DNA from: Terribium retamae
Lineage (GTDB): Bacteria > Pseudomonadota > Alphaproteobacteria > Rhizobiales > Rhizobiaceae
Length of the DNA stretch: 64,000 nucleotides
Assembly: GCF_022347545.1 (NCBI RefSeq)
Contig: NZ_JAKREW010000029.1
Location: 1 to 64,000 of the forward strand
Direction: 5' to 3'
The position numbers and the translations under genes were made by a program. The number at the start of each line of letters is the position of its first letter. Positions within the stretch are counted from its first letter, which is position 1. The notes below the pieces were generated by a model that saw nothing but the letters and a program-made list of their open reading frames with translations, had not been told where the DNA came from and did no database searches. Below, in pieces: positions 33,989 to 42,161 of the stretch.

Positions 33989-34327
33989 TTAGCTTGGATT
34001 GGCTTGCAGCTCTTTTGGGAGCGGTTGGCTCGAGCATTGCAAATGGAGCTCGCGCGCGAGCAGTTTTCGCTGTTTTTGCTGATGCTCCTTGATAGCCAGC
34101 GCAATCCCGATGCCATATGGGCCAAGCAGGAGACCAGGAGCCAATTTGCGGGTCTCCTTTTCCTTGGCCTCGTAGGCCAATGCCTTTGTGCGGACTTGCT
34201 CACACTGCTTCGACTGCCATTTGGGATCCTGGGTCGAGAGCGTGGCGGCATAGTTCGAAGGGGTCGTCGTACATCCCGCGACTGCTGCCACCAACAAAAT
34301 CGCAATTAACGTTGACAAGTGTCTCAT
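33989..34327 (-). CDS. small lipoprotein
   Basis: A 112-residue protein with a lipoprotein signal: MRHLSTLIAILLVAAVAGC, lipobox VAGC, so it should be lipidated at that Cys and exported. Residues CEQVRTKALAYEAKEKETRK follow, then a hydrophobic patch LLLGPYGIGIALAIKEHQQ, suggesting a peripheral or membrane-linked periplasmic protein. No family was recognised. Start at ATG 34327; a TTG five codons upstream is open. Middle of a three-gene minus-strand series. Confidence 0.65.
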   Translation of the reverse strand: MRHLSTLIAILLVAAVAGCTTTPSNYAATLSTQDPKWQSKQCEQVRTKALAYEAKEKETRKLAPGLLLGPYGIGIALAIKEHQQKQRKLLARELHLQCSSQPLPKELQANPS

Positions 34328-34338
34328 TGTCCTGAGCC

Positions 34339-34527
34339 TCAAATATCATTGGCTGCGCGCGTACCATCCTGCCGTTCGACCGGCACGTCGCGCTTCAACA
34401 ATTCGCCCAAAACATGCGCCGTTTCCCGCAACAGCCAATCGACATCGGATGGCTCAAGCTTATCCTGATGGTCGATCGCATCCATTACCGTGACCAGCAG
34501 GTCGACGCCTCTCTGGTGTAATTGCAT
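34339..34527 (-). CDS. small hypothetical protein, 62 aa
   Basis: MQLHQRGVDLLVTVMDAIDH then a helical, acidic middle and a C-terminus ending GTRAANDI. Good GAGGCAGGA ribosome site before ATG 34527, which is why the shorter start is preferred. All-helical soluble protein without known domain. Ends 11 bases before the lipoprotein start. Confidence 0.5.
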   Translation of the reverse strand: MQLHQRGVDLLVTVMDAIDHQDKLEPSDVDWLLRETAHVLGELLKRDVPVERQDGTRAANDI

Positions 34528-34709
34528 TCCTGCCTCATCTCTTGCCCGAATGCTCCTCGCAACGAACAAAGAACACCATCCGCTTTGATCCTCAAGAGAA
34601 ACTCATTCGGCTTGCTTAACATCGGGCAGGCGGGGCAATCCAGTCCCGGCAGTTTATTGGAACTGCACATCCTTGCTGGAGTTCCTCCCCTACAACCAAG
34701 GAGGATTTT

Positions 34710-34793
34710 ATGCTTAGAGGCGCCTTGCTCTGGATTGTTGGTATTCCGTTGCCGGTGATCATCATCCTTTGGCTTCTAGGGTACCTCCATTAG
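34710..34793 (+). CDS. small membrane peptide, 27 aa
   Basis: A perfect AAGGAGGA site precedes ATG 34710. The product, MLRGALLWIVGIPLPVIIIL then WLLGYLH, is one membrane span with nothing else. Such peptides recur in rhizobia and resemble the lmo0937-type membrane peptides in general form only. A GGAAC-N16-AGTT sequence at 34659-34683 resembles the EcfG stress-promoter consensus (GGAAC-N16-CGTT) with one mismatch in the -10, so a stress role is possible. Confidence 0.55.
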   Translation: MLRGALLWIVGIPLPVIIILWLLGYLH

Positions 34794-34795
34794 AG

Positions 34796-34855
34796 GCGTT
34801 TCCGCTTTCGTGGCAACGCTTGCGCAATTCCGGACGTAAAATCGCGACCTTCGGA
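34796..34855. repeat. dispersed rhizobial intergenic palindrome, copy B (degenerate)
   Basis: GGCGTTTCCGCTTTCGTGG, then CAACGCTTGCGCAATTCCGG and ACGTAAAATCGC. It shares the GCGTTTCCG arm and the GCAATTCCGGACG tail with copies A and C but has lost part of the centre. It lies just past the 27-residue peptide gene. Confidence 0.5.
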
Positions 34856-34903
34856 GATTGCCGTAAATCGATCGCCAAGATGAAGAGCAAAGGAGATGCC
34901 GTG

Positions 34904-35179
34904 ATGGCTGATCCGAAAAAGCCTAATCCCGACGAAGATGTGCCGGACCCGATGCCCAAACCGGGCCCGCGGCCAGACGAAGAACCTGACCCTGGAAGGC
35001 TGCCGGAAGAGATACCGGTACCAGGTCCGGACGAGGTAAAGGACATTCCGCCCTACGCCTTCACGCCGCCGCGGCCCATACCGGACCCGATGCCACCAGG
35101 ACCTGATCCTGATCCCGGGCCGCCAACGCCTCCCGGTCCTTTTCCTGATCCTGCACCGCCTCCCATACCAACAAGATAG
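34904..35179 (+). CDS. proline- and aspartate-rich small protein
   Basis: A 91-residue protein, MADPKKPNPDEDVPDPMPKP then repeated PDP, PGP and PPGP segments, rich in Pro, Asp and Glu, with no signal peptide. It should be unfolded or polyproline-like. AAAGGAG lies 9 bases before ATG 34904. Low-complexity sequence like this can arise by drift, but the strong ribosome site and acidic, non-random composition favour a real protein. Function unknown. Confidence 0.5.
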   Translation: MADPKKPNPDEDVPDPMPKPGPRPDEEPDPGRLPEEIPVPGPDEVKDIPPYAFTPPRPIPDPMPPGPDPDPGPPTPPGPFPDPAPPPIPTR

Positions 35180-35326
35180 CACGATTGCCGCCGGCCGGCC
35201 GTTCCTGCTCTAGACGGCGTCGCTGGATTCGGAATACGAGACGACGGTTCGGAAGTCGTAATTGAAGCTGCAGCCGCCGGCAGGTTGACCCACCGGCGAC
35301 GTTTTCGATTGTCTGACAAGTCGATC

Positions 35327-35815
35327 TTATTCGGCTGCGCCGATTGCCTTCAGCCCGACGACCGCGCACTTGGCGTCGATGTCGCCCGAAGGGGCGCCGC
35401 CCACACCGATACCGCCGACCAGCGCCTTGCCGAATTTGACCGGCAGGCCACCGGCCTGGATCACCATGCGGCTGTCCATGTCGCGCATGCCCTCATTGGC
35501 CGGCTTGCCGGCGATGAATTCCGCCAGCCCTGCGGTGTCGCGGCCGAGTGCGGCCGAAGTGAAGGCCTTGCCCTCAGCGCTTGCGCCGGTGTGCGGGCCG
35601 GAATTGTCGCCTTTCAGCACAACCTTGGTTGCGCCGTCGTGCGCCACGATGGCGACGCTGACATTGTGACCTTCGGCAACGCAGGCCTTGAGCGCGGCGT
35701 CGGCCGCCTTGGTCGCCAGCTCAAGCGGCAGATAAGGGGTTGTCGGCAGTTCCTGCGCGGTTGCGGCAAGCGGAGCAACGACAGCGGCTGCAAGTACGAG
35801 AGTGCGGATCATCAT
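35327..35815 (-). CDS. GlcG/HbpS-family periplasmic protein
   Basis: A 162-residue GlcG-like (DUF336) protein with a signal peptide (MIRTLVLAAAVVAPLAATAQ). Family motifs are ADAALKACVAEGHNVSVAIV, HDGATKVVLKGDNSGPHT, AFTSAALGRDTAGLAE and PVKFGKALVGGIGVGGAPSG. HbpS proteins bind haem or cobalamin-like compounds and oligomerise; other members accompany alcohol or glycolate oxidation genes. It lies directly downstream of a LuxR-type response regulator and kinase on the same strand, with a repeated dyad between, so it is the likely target of that system. Confidence 0.85.
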   Translation of the reverse strand: MMIRTLVLAAAVVAPLAATAQELPTTPYLPLELATKAADAALKACVAEGHNVSVAIVAHDGATKVVLKGDNSGPHTGASAEGKAFTSAALGRDTAGLAEFIAGKPANEGMRDMDSRMVIQAGGLPVKFGKALVGGIGVGGAPSGDIDAKCAVVGLKAIGAAE

Positions 35816-35869
35816 GGTCTCCTGTCCAGTTGATGTGGAAAAGATACCGTTCGATCGGTGCCGTCGGTA

Positions 35870-35907
35870 TTCGTAGGACTTGCGGCCGGCTCCGTAGTTC
35901 TACGGAG
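35870..35907 (-). promoter_or_regulatory. repeated CGTAG dyad upstream of the GlcG-like gene
   Basis: CTCCGTAG-TT-CTACGGAG (35890-35907) is a perfect dyad that overlaps the stop codon of the response regulator gene. A weaker copy, TTCGTAGGACTTGCGG, starts 21 bases before the matching core on the plus strand (35870-35885). Both lie 55-92 bases before the GlcG-like start on the minus strand. Placement suits an activator site for the adjacent LuxR-type response regulator; binding is inferred. Confidence 0.5.
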
Positions 35908-36508
35908 TTTCTCGGCCCTCCAGCCACAGCCGCGTCATCTCGGCCTGCGATGTCGTGCCAAGCTTGGCGCCGATGGCGGCGCGATGGCTCTCCACGGTGC
36001 GAGGCGACAGGCCAAGCCCCTCGGCGATCTGCCGGGTGGTGAAACCTGAGGCGATACGGTCGAGCACCTCGCTCTCCCGCGCCGTCAACGCCGCGAGCAA
36101 CGTGATCGTTTCGGCTGTTTCGGCGCGTTTGCGCAAGGTACGCTCCAGCACCTGTTGGCCTTTCTGGATCGCATCGATCAGATCCTGCTCATCGATGGGC
36201 TTCGACAGGAAATCGACAGCGCCGTTACGAAAAGCACGCCGGCAGGCCTCGATGTCGCCATGACCGGAAATGACGATGGTGGGCCAGTCGACGCCTTGTT
36301 CCGCCAGTCTTTCCTGTAGTTTCAATCCGGAAATGACCGGCATGCGGATGTCGAGGATGAGGCAGCCGGGCTCTAGCCGGGCGACCTGCGCCAGAAAAGC
36401 CTGCGGATCGGCGAAGCCGGTGACTTTCACGTCGACTGTCGAGAGCAGCAGGCTGAGCGCACGACGTACCGCTTCATCATCGTCGACGAGATAGACAGGA
36501 CTGCTCAT
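35900..36508 (-). CDS. FixJ/NarL-type response regulator
   Basis: A 202-residue two-component regulator. The receiver domain has the acidic pair in VYLVDDDEA, phospho-acceptor Asp53 in LILDIRMP, Ser81 in VISGHGD and Lys103 in LSKPID. The LuxR-type HTH is at about residues 141-176 (LTARESEVLDRIASGFTTRQ, then IAEGLGLSPRTVESHRA). The linked kinase gene overlaps its start by 4 bases (ATGA). It presumably activates the adjacent GlcG-like gene and perhaps others. Confidence 0.95.
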   Translation of the reverse strand: MSSPVYLVDDDEAVRRALSLLLSTVDVKVTGFADPQAFLAQVARLEPGCLILDIRMPVISGLKLQERLAEQGVDWPTIVISGHGDIEACRRAFRNGAVDFLSKPIDEQDLIDAIQKGQQVLERTLRKRAETAETITLLAALTARESEVLDRIASGFTTRQIAEGLGLSPRTVESHRAAIGAKLGTTSQAEMTRLWLEGRETP

Positions 36509-38037
36509 TGCGCGGCCTCCGCGATTTGCTCTCTCCGCGGCAAAACGACCCGGAAGGTGGCACCCGGACCGGTATTGATCAGCGTAATCTCGCCGCCTGC
36601 GCGTTCCACCAGGCGCTGGCTGAGCGCCAGGCCCAGCCCCGTGCCGTCGGTGCGGGTCGTGGCAAAAGGAGTGAACAGTTTGTTTCGCACGGCTTCGGCC
36701 ACGCCCGGCCCGTTATCGCTGATTTCGAAAACAGCGTGTGTACCATCATCCTTCAAGCTCATCGTCACTTGCGCAGCATCGCCACGTTCAGCCTCCAGAG
36801 CCTCCATCGCGTTGCGCACAAGATTGAAGGCGACTTGTTCCATTTCGACAGGATCGGCAACGATCACAACCGGCTTTTCGGGAAGGCGGACATCGAGCCG
36901 GATGCTGCGTGTCGCCGCTTCCGGTCCAAGTAGTGTTTGCACATTGGTCAATGCGCTGCGCAGGTCGAATGCCGACGCTGGCGTGTTCTGCGGCCGCGAC
37001 CAGTTGCGGAATCGCTCCAGGATGCCGGAAGCCCGTTTGGCCTGGGTGACTGTGTCGTCCAGAACCGCCGCAAGGGCCGCGACGTCGCCCTTGCTCGCCA
37101 GTCGGCGTCCGGCTTGCGTCTGTGCCAGGATGGCAGTGAGCGGTTGCGTCAACTCATGCGCCATACCGCTGGCCATCTCGCCGAGCGCATTGACGCGCGA
37201 AGCGTGTGCGAGCCGCGATTCCAAGGCACTGAGCCGCGCCTGTTCAACGGCAGCCCGTGTGCGTACCCGCTGGTGCAAGATGCCCAGCACGGCAATGTAT
37301 GCGAGGCTGACGGCAAGCAGCGTCACAAGCGTCTGGAAGGGAGGAAGGAGATCTGCGATCCCAATTTCCACGCCGGTTTCGAGAATGAGAGGCTGGGAGG
37401 CGCTGCCGAGCGGCCGGGAAAAGCCGATTGCGGCAGGCATGGTAGGCGGACCAACCACAAGCTGCCTGTCGGGCAGGGACAGCCGTGTAATCACGCCAGG
37501 ACGCGTCCAGAAGGGAGCCTCGTCGCTGATCAGCTTGCCGGCATCGATACCCAGCATAAGCCCGTAGCGGGCAGCCGCACTGTTCGGGCTACGTTTGATC
37601 ATGACGTAGTGGCCGGGTCGGGTAGGATGTCGCAGTAGCGCTATCCGGCCATCCGAAGCCCGGGCTGCCGCGCGGACCAATTCCGCCGCTGCTGTGTCGA
37701 GCGGCGCCGTACCGGCGATTTCAGCCTGGGCATCCAGCGGAACAAGCTGCACCTCGTCGATCCGTGGATAAAACCGGGCAATGGTCGATGCGACGTCGAT
37801 GAACAGGTCGAAGCTGCGGCCGTCGGAAGCCGTCGCGATGGCGGAAAGCGCCGTCATATGAGCGTCGTGCTGGTCAGCCCGCTGTGAGGCCAGTCGGTGC
37901 AGAACGAAACTCTCCTGAGCAAGTTCGTTGCTGAGCGCGCGATATTGCCAGGCTGCCAACACGCCAGCCGCAGCCAGCAGCAGGAGGCACCAGACGACAA
38001 TCAGGCTGGACGGCCGAGCGAGGATCGAACGTGTCAT
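36505..38037 (-). CDS. membrane sensor histidine kinase
   Basis: A 510-residue kinase with two membrane spans (about residues 12-29 and 236-256) framing a periplasmic sensing domain of some 200 residues. The H-box is LGEMASGMAHELTQPLTAIL (His about 295); the N box is VRNAMEALE; G1 is DNGPGV and G2 GTGLGLALS. Its stop overlaps the response regulator start, so the two form one operon and one phospho-relay. The periplasmic signal is unknown; the nearby GlcG-like protein is exported too. Confidence 0.93.
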   Translation of the reverse strand: MTRSILARPSSLIVVWCLLLLAAAGVLAAWQYRALSNELAQESFVLHRLASQRADQHDAHMTALSAIATASDGRSFDLFIDVASTIARFYPRIDEVQLVPLDAQAEIAGTAPLDTAAAELVRAAARASDGRIALLRHPTRPGHYVMIKRSPNSAAARYGLMLGIDAGKLISDEAPFWTRPGVITRLSLPDRQLVVGPPTMPAAIGFSRPLGSASQPLILETGVEIGIADLLPPFQTLVTLLAVSLAYIAVLGILHQRVRTRAAVEQARLSALESRLAHASRVNALGEMASGMAHELTQPLTAILAQTQAGRRLASKGDVAALAAVLDDTVTQAKRASGILERFRNWSRPQNTPASAFDLRSALTNVQTLLGPEAATRSIRLDVRLPEKPVVIVADPVEMEQVAFNLVRNAMEALEAERGDAAQVTMSLKDDGTHAVFEISDNGPGVAEAVRNKLFTPFATTRTDGTGLGLALSQRLVERAGGEITLINTGPGATFRVVLPRREQIAEAAQ

Positions 38038-38183
38038 CGGACCATTGTGGCAGTTTGTGCGCTTTAGCTAAAGGGAACAACTGACCGTTGCCAGACGGCA
38101 GGTAGGGTCGGAAAACATTGCGATGGACTTGGCATCGCCAGTGTCCGAAAGGGCTAGATCGAAACGACCGCGGTCGCCAGCAG

Positions 38184-39014
38184 TTATCCTGCCTCGCGAA
38201 ACGCTCCGGGCGAGAGACCGCGCATGGATTTGAACAGCCGGGTAAGGTGGCTCTGGTCGGCAAAGCCGGTCTCGAAAGCGATTTCAGCCAGAGGCTTGCC
38301 TGCGCGCATCAGGGCCGAAGCGGCGCGGATGCGGCTGTCGCGCAGATATTGGCCCGGCGTCATGCCGGCGATGCGCTTGAAGTCGCGGATCACTTGGAAG
38401 CGGGTCACGCCCGCGGTCTCGGCGAGGCTACCCAGGTCGAAGGCACGGGCAAGGTCGGCTTCGACGAGATCGCGATAAAGTCGAAAGCGCCTGGCCGCCT
38501 CGCTGTCGTCAGGCGAAGGATTGCGGCCGCTACGGTCTGCGAAGCGCCGGGTCAATCCACGTAAGGCCATCAGCATCGCCGTTTCCGCTTCCATTGTCCT
38601 GCCTGCAACGGCAAGGCGATGTGCCTGGACGAAATCGCTGGCAAGATCGGGCGCCTCGATGATCCCCTGGCGGAACATCGGCAGGTGGCCAAGCTCGAGA
38701 TCCTCCGCAACCTCACGCATCAGCTCGGCGCTGGGATAGCATGTCCGATATGCCCAGCCAGCATCGCAGCCCTTCTCGCCGTCATGCGGATCCTCGGGAT
38801 TGACGACGATGATCGAGCCAGCAGGAGCCAAATACGTTTGGCGGTTGATGCGCAGCTTCTCGGCGCCGGCTACCACGACGCCGAACACGTAGCTGTCATG
38901 GGTGTGCAGTGCATAGGCATGGTCGCGGTAGCGGGCAGTCAGTAATTCGAGATCGCCGAGCCCCGCATGCCGTGTCAGCCGTGCTTCCTCGCGTTCTCCG
39001 CGCTCATCGCTCAT
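38184..39014 (-). CDS. AraC-family regulator
   Basis: About 276 residues. N-terminal cupin-type sensing domain (HAYALHTHDSYVFGVVVAGA, IIVVNPEDPHDGE), C-terminal AraC HTH pair (GSLAETAGVTRFQVIRDFKR and AEIAFETGFADQSHLTRLFK). Start at ATG 39014; the frame is open to a TTG 12 codons upstream. It is divergent from an M20 amidohydrolase gene 100 bases away, a common arrangement for an activator and its target. Confidence 0.88.
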   Translation of the reverse strand: MSDERGEREEARLTRHAGLGDLELLTARYRDHAYALHTHDSYVFGVVVAGAEKLRINRQTYLAPAGSIIVVNPEDPHDGEKGCDAGWAYRTCYPSAELMREVAEDLELGHLPMFRQGIIEAPDLASDFVQAHRLAVAGRTMEAETAMLMALRGLTRRFADRSGRNPSPDDSEAARRFRLYRDLVEADLARAFDLGSLAETAGVTRFQVIRDFKRIAGMTPGQYLRDSRIRAASALMRAGKPLAEIAFETGFADQSHLTRLFKSMRGLSPGAFREAG

Positions 39015-39114
39015 TTGTGGCAGCCTTCCGGAAACCGGCCTTTTGGTCAATCCCGTTCAAGACGGGGTTCTTTCTCCACATCTAGGGTCGCTGTCATTCC
39101 GAGAGAAGTGAACC

Positions 39115-40302
39115 GTGAGACAATCGATGCCCACCAACGACAGAGTTGCCGAGATCACGCCCGAAGTGGTCGCTTGGCGCAAGCATATCCACGCCAATCC
39201 CGAACTCGGTTTTGCTGAACATGAGACCGCTGCCTTCGTTGCGGCAAAGCTTTCCGAATTCGGCCTGGCGGTGCACACGGATGTCAGCCAGACCGCAGTT
39301 GTCGCCACGCTGACCAAAGGAAGCGGCAAGCGGGCGATCGCGCTGCGCGCCGAACTCGATGCGCTGCCGATCGAGGAGGCGACGGACGTCGACTATGCAT
39401 CCAGGAACAAGGGCGTCATGCACGCCTGCGGCCATGACGGCCACACTGCGATCCTGCTGGGGACCGCGCAGCTGCTTGCCGAGAGCGGCGATTTCGATGG
39501 CACGGTTGTTTTCATCTTCCAGCCGGCCGAAGAAGTTGTCGGTGGCGGCAAGAAGATGATCGAAGACGGGCTGCTGAAGCGCTTCCCGGTCGAGAAAGTG
39601 TTTGCCATCCACAATTGGCCGGGTTTCCCGAAAGACCAGATCGGTGTCTTGACCGGCCCGCAGATGGCGGCGGTCGACGATTTCGAGATCCGGTTCCACG
39701 GCAGCGGCTGTCATGCGGCGATGCCGCATCTCGGTGATGACCCGGTGCTGGCCGCGGCTAGCTTCGTCACCGCAATACAGCGCGTGGTCAGCCGTAGCAT
39801 CGATCCACTTTCGGCCGCCGTCCTTTCGGTCACGCAGATCCATGGCGGACGGTTCAACAATTTCGTGCCGACGGAAGCCACCGTCGAGGGGACCTGCCGT
39901 TTCTATGATCCAGCCTTGTCGGACCATTGCGCGGCGGAGATCGGCCGGGTGGCGCAGGCCGTGGCAGCCATGCATGGCGTGGCGGCAGATCTGAATTACA
40001 AGCGCGGCTATCCGCCGGTGGTCAATCCCGTCGCGGGTGCCGAACTGGCTACCCTTGCCGGACGGGATACGGTCGGTATCGAGCGCGTCAGTACCGATTT
40101 CCCGCCCAGCATGGGCTGCGAGGATTTCGCCTTTCTGCTGCGCGGTGTCGGAGACGGCGCTTATGCCTGGATCGGTGTAGGCGATGTCGGCCCGGGCGAA
40201 GGCTTGCATGGCGACCGCTTCGTCTTCGACGATGACATCGTGCCGGTGGGCATGCGTTATTTCCTGAACGTCGTGCATCGAGCGTTGCCGCGCGTGCGGT
40301 AA
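39115..40302 (+). CDS. M20-family amidohydrolase (hippurate hydrolase-like)
   Basis: A 395-residue metal-dependent aminoacylase / hippurate hydrolase. The family motifs are LRAELDALPIEE, MHACGHDGHTAILLG (metal ligands) and FQPAEEVVGGGKKMIEDGLL with a catalytic Glu pair; MGCEDFAFLLRG holds the last ligand region. It cleaves N-acyl amino acids or similar amides. The GTG start at 39115 has AGAGAAG upstream; ATG 39127 is an alternative. It is divergent from an AraC gene and followed by a hairpin. The partner transporter is not in view. Confidence 0.9.
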   Translation: MRQSMPTNDRVAEITPEVVAWRKHIHANPELGFAEHETAAFVAAKLSEFGLAVHTDVSQTAVVATLTKGSGKRAIALRAELDALPIEEATDVDYASRNKGVMHACGHDGHTAILLGTAQLLAESGDFDGTVVFIFQPAEEVVGGGKKMIEDGLLKRFPVEKVFAIHNWPGFPKDQIGVLTGPQMAAVDDFEIRFHGSGCHAAMPHLGDDPVLAAASFVTAIQRVVSRSIDPLSAAVLSVTQIHGGRFNNFVPTEATVEGTCRFYDPALSDHCAAEIGRVAQAVAAMHGVAADLNYKRGYPPVVNPVAGAELATLAGRDTVGIERVSTDFPPSMGCEDFAFLLRGVGDGAYAWIGVGDVGPGEGLHGDRFVFDDDIVPVGMRYFLNVVHRALPRVR

Positions 40303-40324
40303 CTTAGAGCAAGCTTTACCGGTC

Positions 40325-40347
40325 CGAGCGGCTGCGTTCGCCGCTCG
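40325..40347. terminator. hairpin between convergent genes
   Basis: CGAGCGGC / GCCGCTCG, 8 base pairs, loop of 7. It lies between the amidohydrolase stop and the pcaB stop, whose genes converge, so it may end both transcripts. Confidence 0.5.
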
Positions 40348-40421
40348 CAGATGAAGTGCCTTCGTAGACTGGCGTGGATCATCGACTACGTTTGACGACG
40401 ACCACAAGAGGGATCGCCGAA

Positions 40422-41480
40422 CTAACCTTCATGGCCCAGCCGTCGAATGTTAGCGACGAGTTCGGTGGCAAGTCTGGTGCCTGCAGCCGTGGCGACGATC
40501 ATCTGCGGCAGGATCATCCATTCCAGCGTCCAGGCGGCTCCCGACCGCTCCTGCTCGTGCACCAGGGCGCCATGCATGCCGGCAAGCTGCGTTGCGTTGA
40601 AACGGGCCAGTGTCACCAACACTTCAGCCGAAACCGGGTTCTGCTTGTGCGGCATGGCCGAAGAGCCGCCACCGGCGGCGAGTTCGATCTCGTTGCCCGA
40701 TAGCGCCATGAGAGCCACGTCCTGCCCAAATTTGCCCAAGCTTCCGGAGATCAACGAAAGAACAGAAGCCAGCTCGGCGATGCGGTCACGCTGACTGTGC
40801 CATTGTGGCCGATCGGTGAGCCCGAGTTCGCTCGCAAGTGCTGCGCACACCGCGTTCGCCTTGTCGCCGAGTTTGTCGAGCGTGCCGGCGGCACCACCAA
40901 ATTGCAGCGCAAGCCCGTCCATCATCCACGCGCGCAGCCGTTCCAGATTGCGTTCAGCCGGCCCACGCCAGCTCTCGATACGGTCGCCCGCGTGGATCAG
41001 GATTGCCGGCTGCATGCGTGTTGCAGCCATCAGCGTCTTCTCGCCGTCGCGTTTTGCGAGGTTGCCCAGCGCGTTCAGGAAGACGGCGAGACGCTGCTCG
41101 ACGACGGCAAGCACCGGTTTCAGGCGCAACATCAAGCCGGTGTCGATGACATCCTGGCTGGTGGCGCCGAAATGGATATGCGATGCCATTTTGCCACCAA
41201 CTGCCGCTCGCAGTTGCCGCACCAGTTCCGGCACGACAACGCCGTCCACCGAGACTGCAATGCGCAGCCGGTCGATGTCGGGCTCGAAGGTCGAGATCGC
41301 GTCGACGATGGCAGTAGCCGCCTCGTCCGGTATCAGCCCGACCTTTGCCTCGGCGGAGGCCAAAGCGGCCTCGAAGGCGAGCATTGCCTTCACTTCCGCC
41401 TCGGCGGAAAAATAGCCGTTGACCTCTTCGTCGCCGAGAAGGCCGCCAAGGACGGGATGGTCGAAGGGGCAGACGCTCAT
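40422..41480 (-). CDS. pcaB: 3-carboxy-cis,cis-muconate cycloisomerase PcaB
   Basis: A 352-residue member of the fumarase/aspartase superfamily, which converts 3-carboxy-cis,cis-muconate to 4-carboxymuconolactone. It begins MSVCPFDHPVLGGLLGDEEV and carries HFGATSQDVIDTGLML, and the superfamily signature GGSSAMPHKQNPV. The ATG at 41480 lies 6 bases after the pcaG stop. It is the last gene of the pcaDCHGB operon. Bacterial PcaB is often about 100 residues longer; the C-terminal region seems to be short here. Confidence 0.93.
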   Translation of the reverse strand: MSVCPFDHPVLGGLLGDEEVNGYFSAEAEVKAMLAFEAALASAEAKVGLIPDEAATAIVDAISTFEPDIDRLRIAVSVDGVVVPELVRQLRAAVGGKMASHIHFGATSQDVIDTGLMLRLKPVLAVVEQRLAVFLNALGNLAKRDGEKTLMAATRMQPAILIHAGDRIESWRGPAERNLERLRAWMMDGLALQFGGAAGTLDKLGDKANAVCAALASELGLTDRPQWHSQRDRIAELASVLSLISGSLGKFGQDVALMALSGNEIELAAGGGSSAMPHKQNPVSAEVLVTLARFNATQLAGMHGALVHEQERSGAAWTLEWMILPQMIVATAAGTRLATELVANIRRLGHEG

Positions 41481-41485
41481 CGGGC

Positions 41486-42103
41486 TCAGATGTCCAGGAA
41501 CACGGTTTCCCGCTCGCCCTGCAGATGGATGTCGAAGCGATAGCTGTCTTTGCCTTCGCCCTGCGCGACCATGGTTTTCATCCGATCGCGATGTTCGAGA
41601 CGCAGAAGCAGCGGATCTTCCGCGTTCGCCTGCATTTCTTCCGGAAAATACATGCGCGTGTGCAGGCCGAGATTGATGCCGCGCGCGACGATCCAGAAGG
41701 TGATGTGCGGTGCCATCAGTCGACCATCCTTGAATGGTACCCGGCCAGGTTTGATGGTGTGGAATATGAACTCGCCATTGTCGCCGTCGCATGCACAGCG
41801 ACCCCAGCCGGTGAATTCGGGGTCAGCCCCTCCGCGGGGTTCGCTAGGGCTGTTATAGAGGCCAGCCGCATCCGCTTGCCAGATCTCAACCAGCCCGTCA
41901 CGCAGCGGTGCGTTGCCGCCGTCGATAACGCGGCCGCGGATGATGATCCGCGTGCCTTTGGTCCGGTCATTCAGCATCGTCGCGCCGAGATCGGCTGGAT
42001 AGACACCCGTGATGCCTGAGGCGTTCGGCGTCAATCCGATATGCACATATGGGCCTGCCGTCTGCGAGGCGGTCTCCTTCAGATAGCTGAGATCCTGCGT
42101 CAT
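41486..42103 (-). CDS. pcaG: protocatechuate 3,4-dioxygenase alpha subunit PcaG
   Basis: A 205-residue alpha subunit of the ring-cleaving dioxygenase. Intradiol family pattern: LSYLKETASQTAGPYVHIGL, RGRVIDGGNAPLRDGLVEIW, FTGWGRCACDGDNGEFIF and APHITFWIVARGINLGLHTR. The alpha chain does not carry the full iron-ligand set, which lies in the beta chain. It is transcribed 58 bases after pcaH. With PcaH it makes 3-carboxy-cis,cis-muconate from protocatechuate using Fe(III) and O2. Confidence 0.96.
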   Translation of the reverse strand: MTQDLSYLKETASQTAGPYVHIGLTPNASGITGVYPADLGATMLNDRTKGTRIIIRGRVIDGGNAPLRDGLVEIWQADAAGLYNSPSEPRGGADPEFTGWGRCACDGDNGEFIFHTIKPGRVPFKDGRLMAPHITFWIVARGINLGLHTRMYFPEEMQANAEDPLLLRLEHRDRMKTMVAQGEGKDSYRFDIHLQGERETVFLDI

Positions 42104-42161
42104 TGCGGTCGCGAGCTCTTTGCCGTTTCAAGTACCATTTCGATCTTCATGGGTTTACGAC

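Noticed and set aside
39094..40407. 437-residue minus-strand frame opposite the amidohydrolase
   Set aside because: Shadow frame; the plus-strand product has the M20 metal-binding motifs and normal length.
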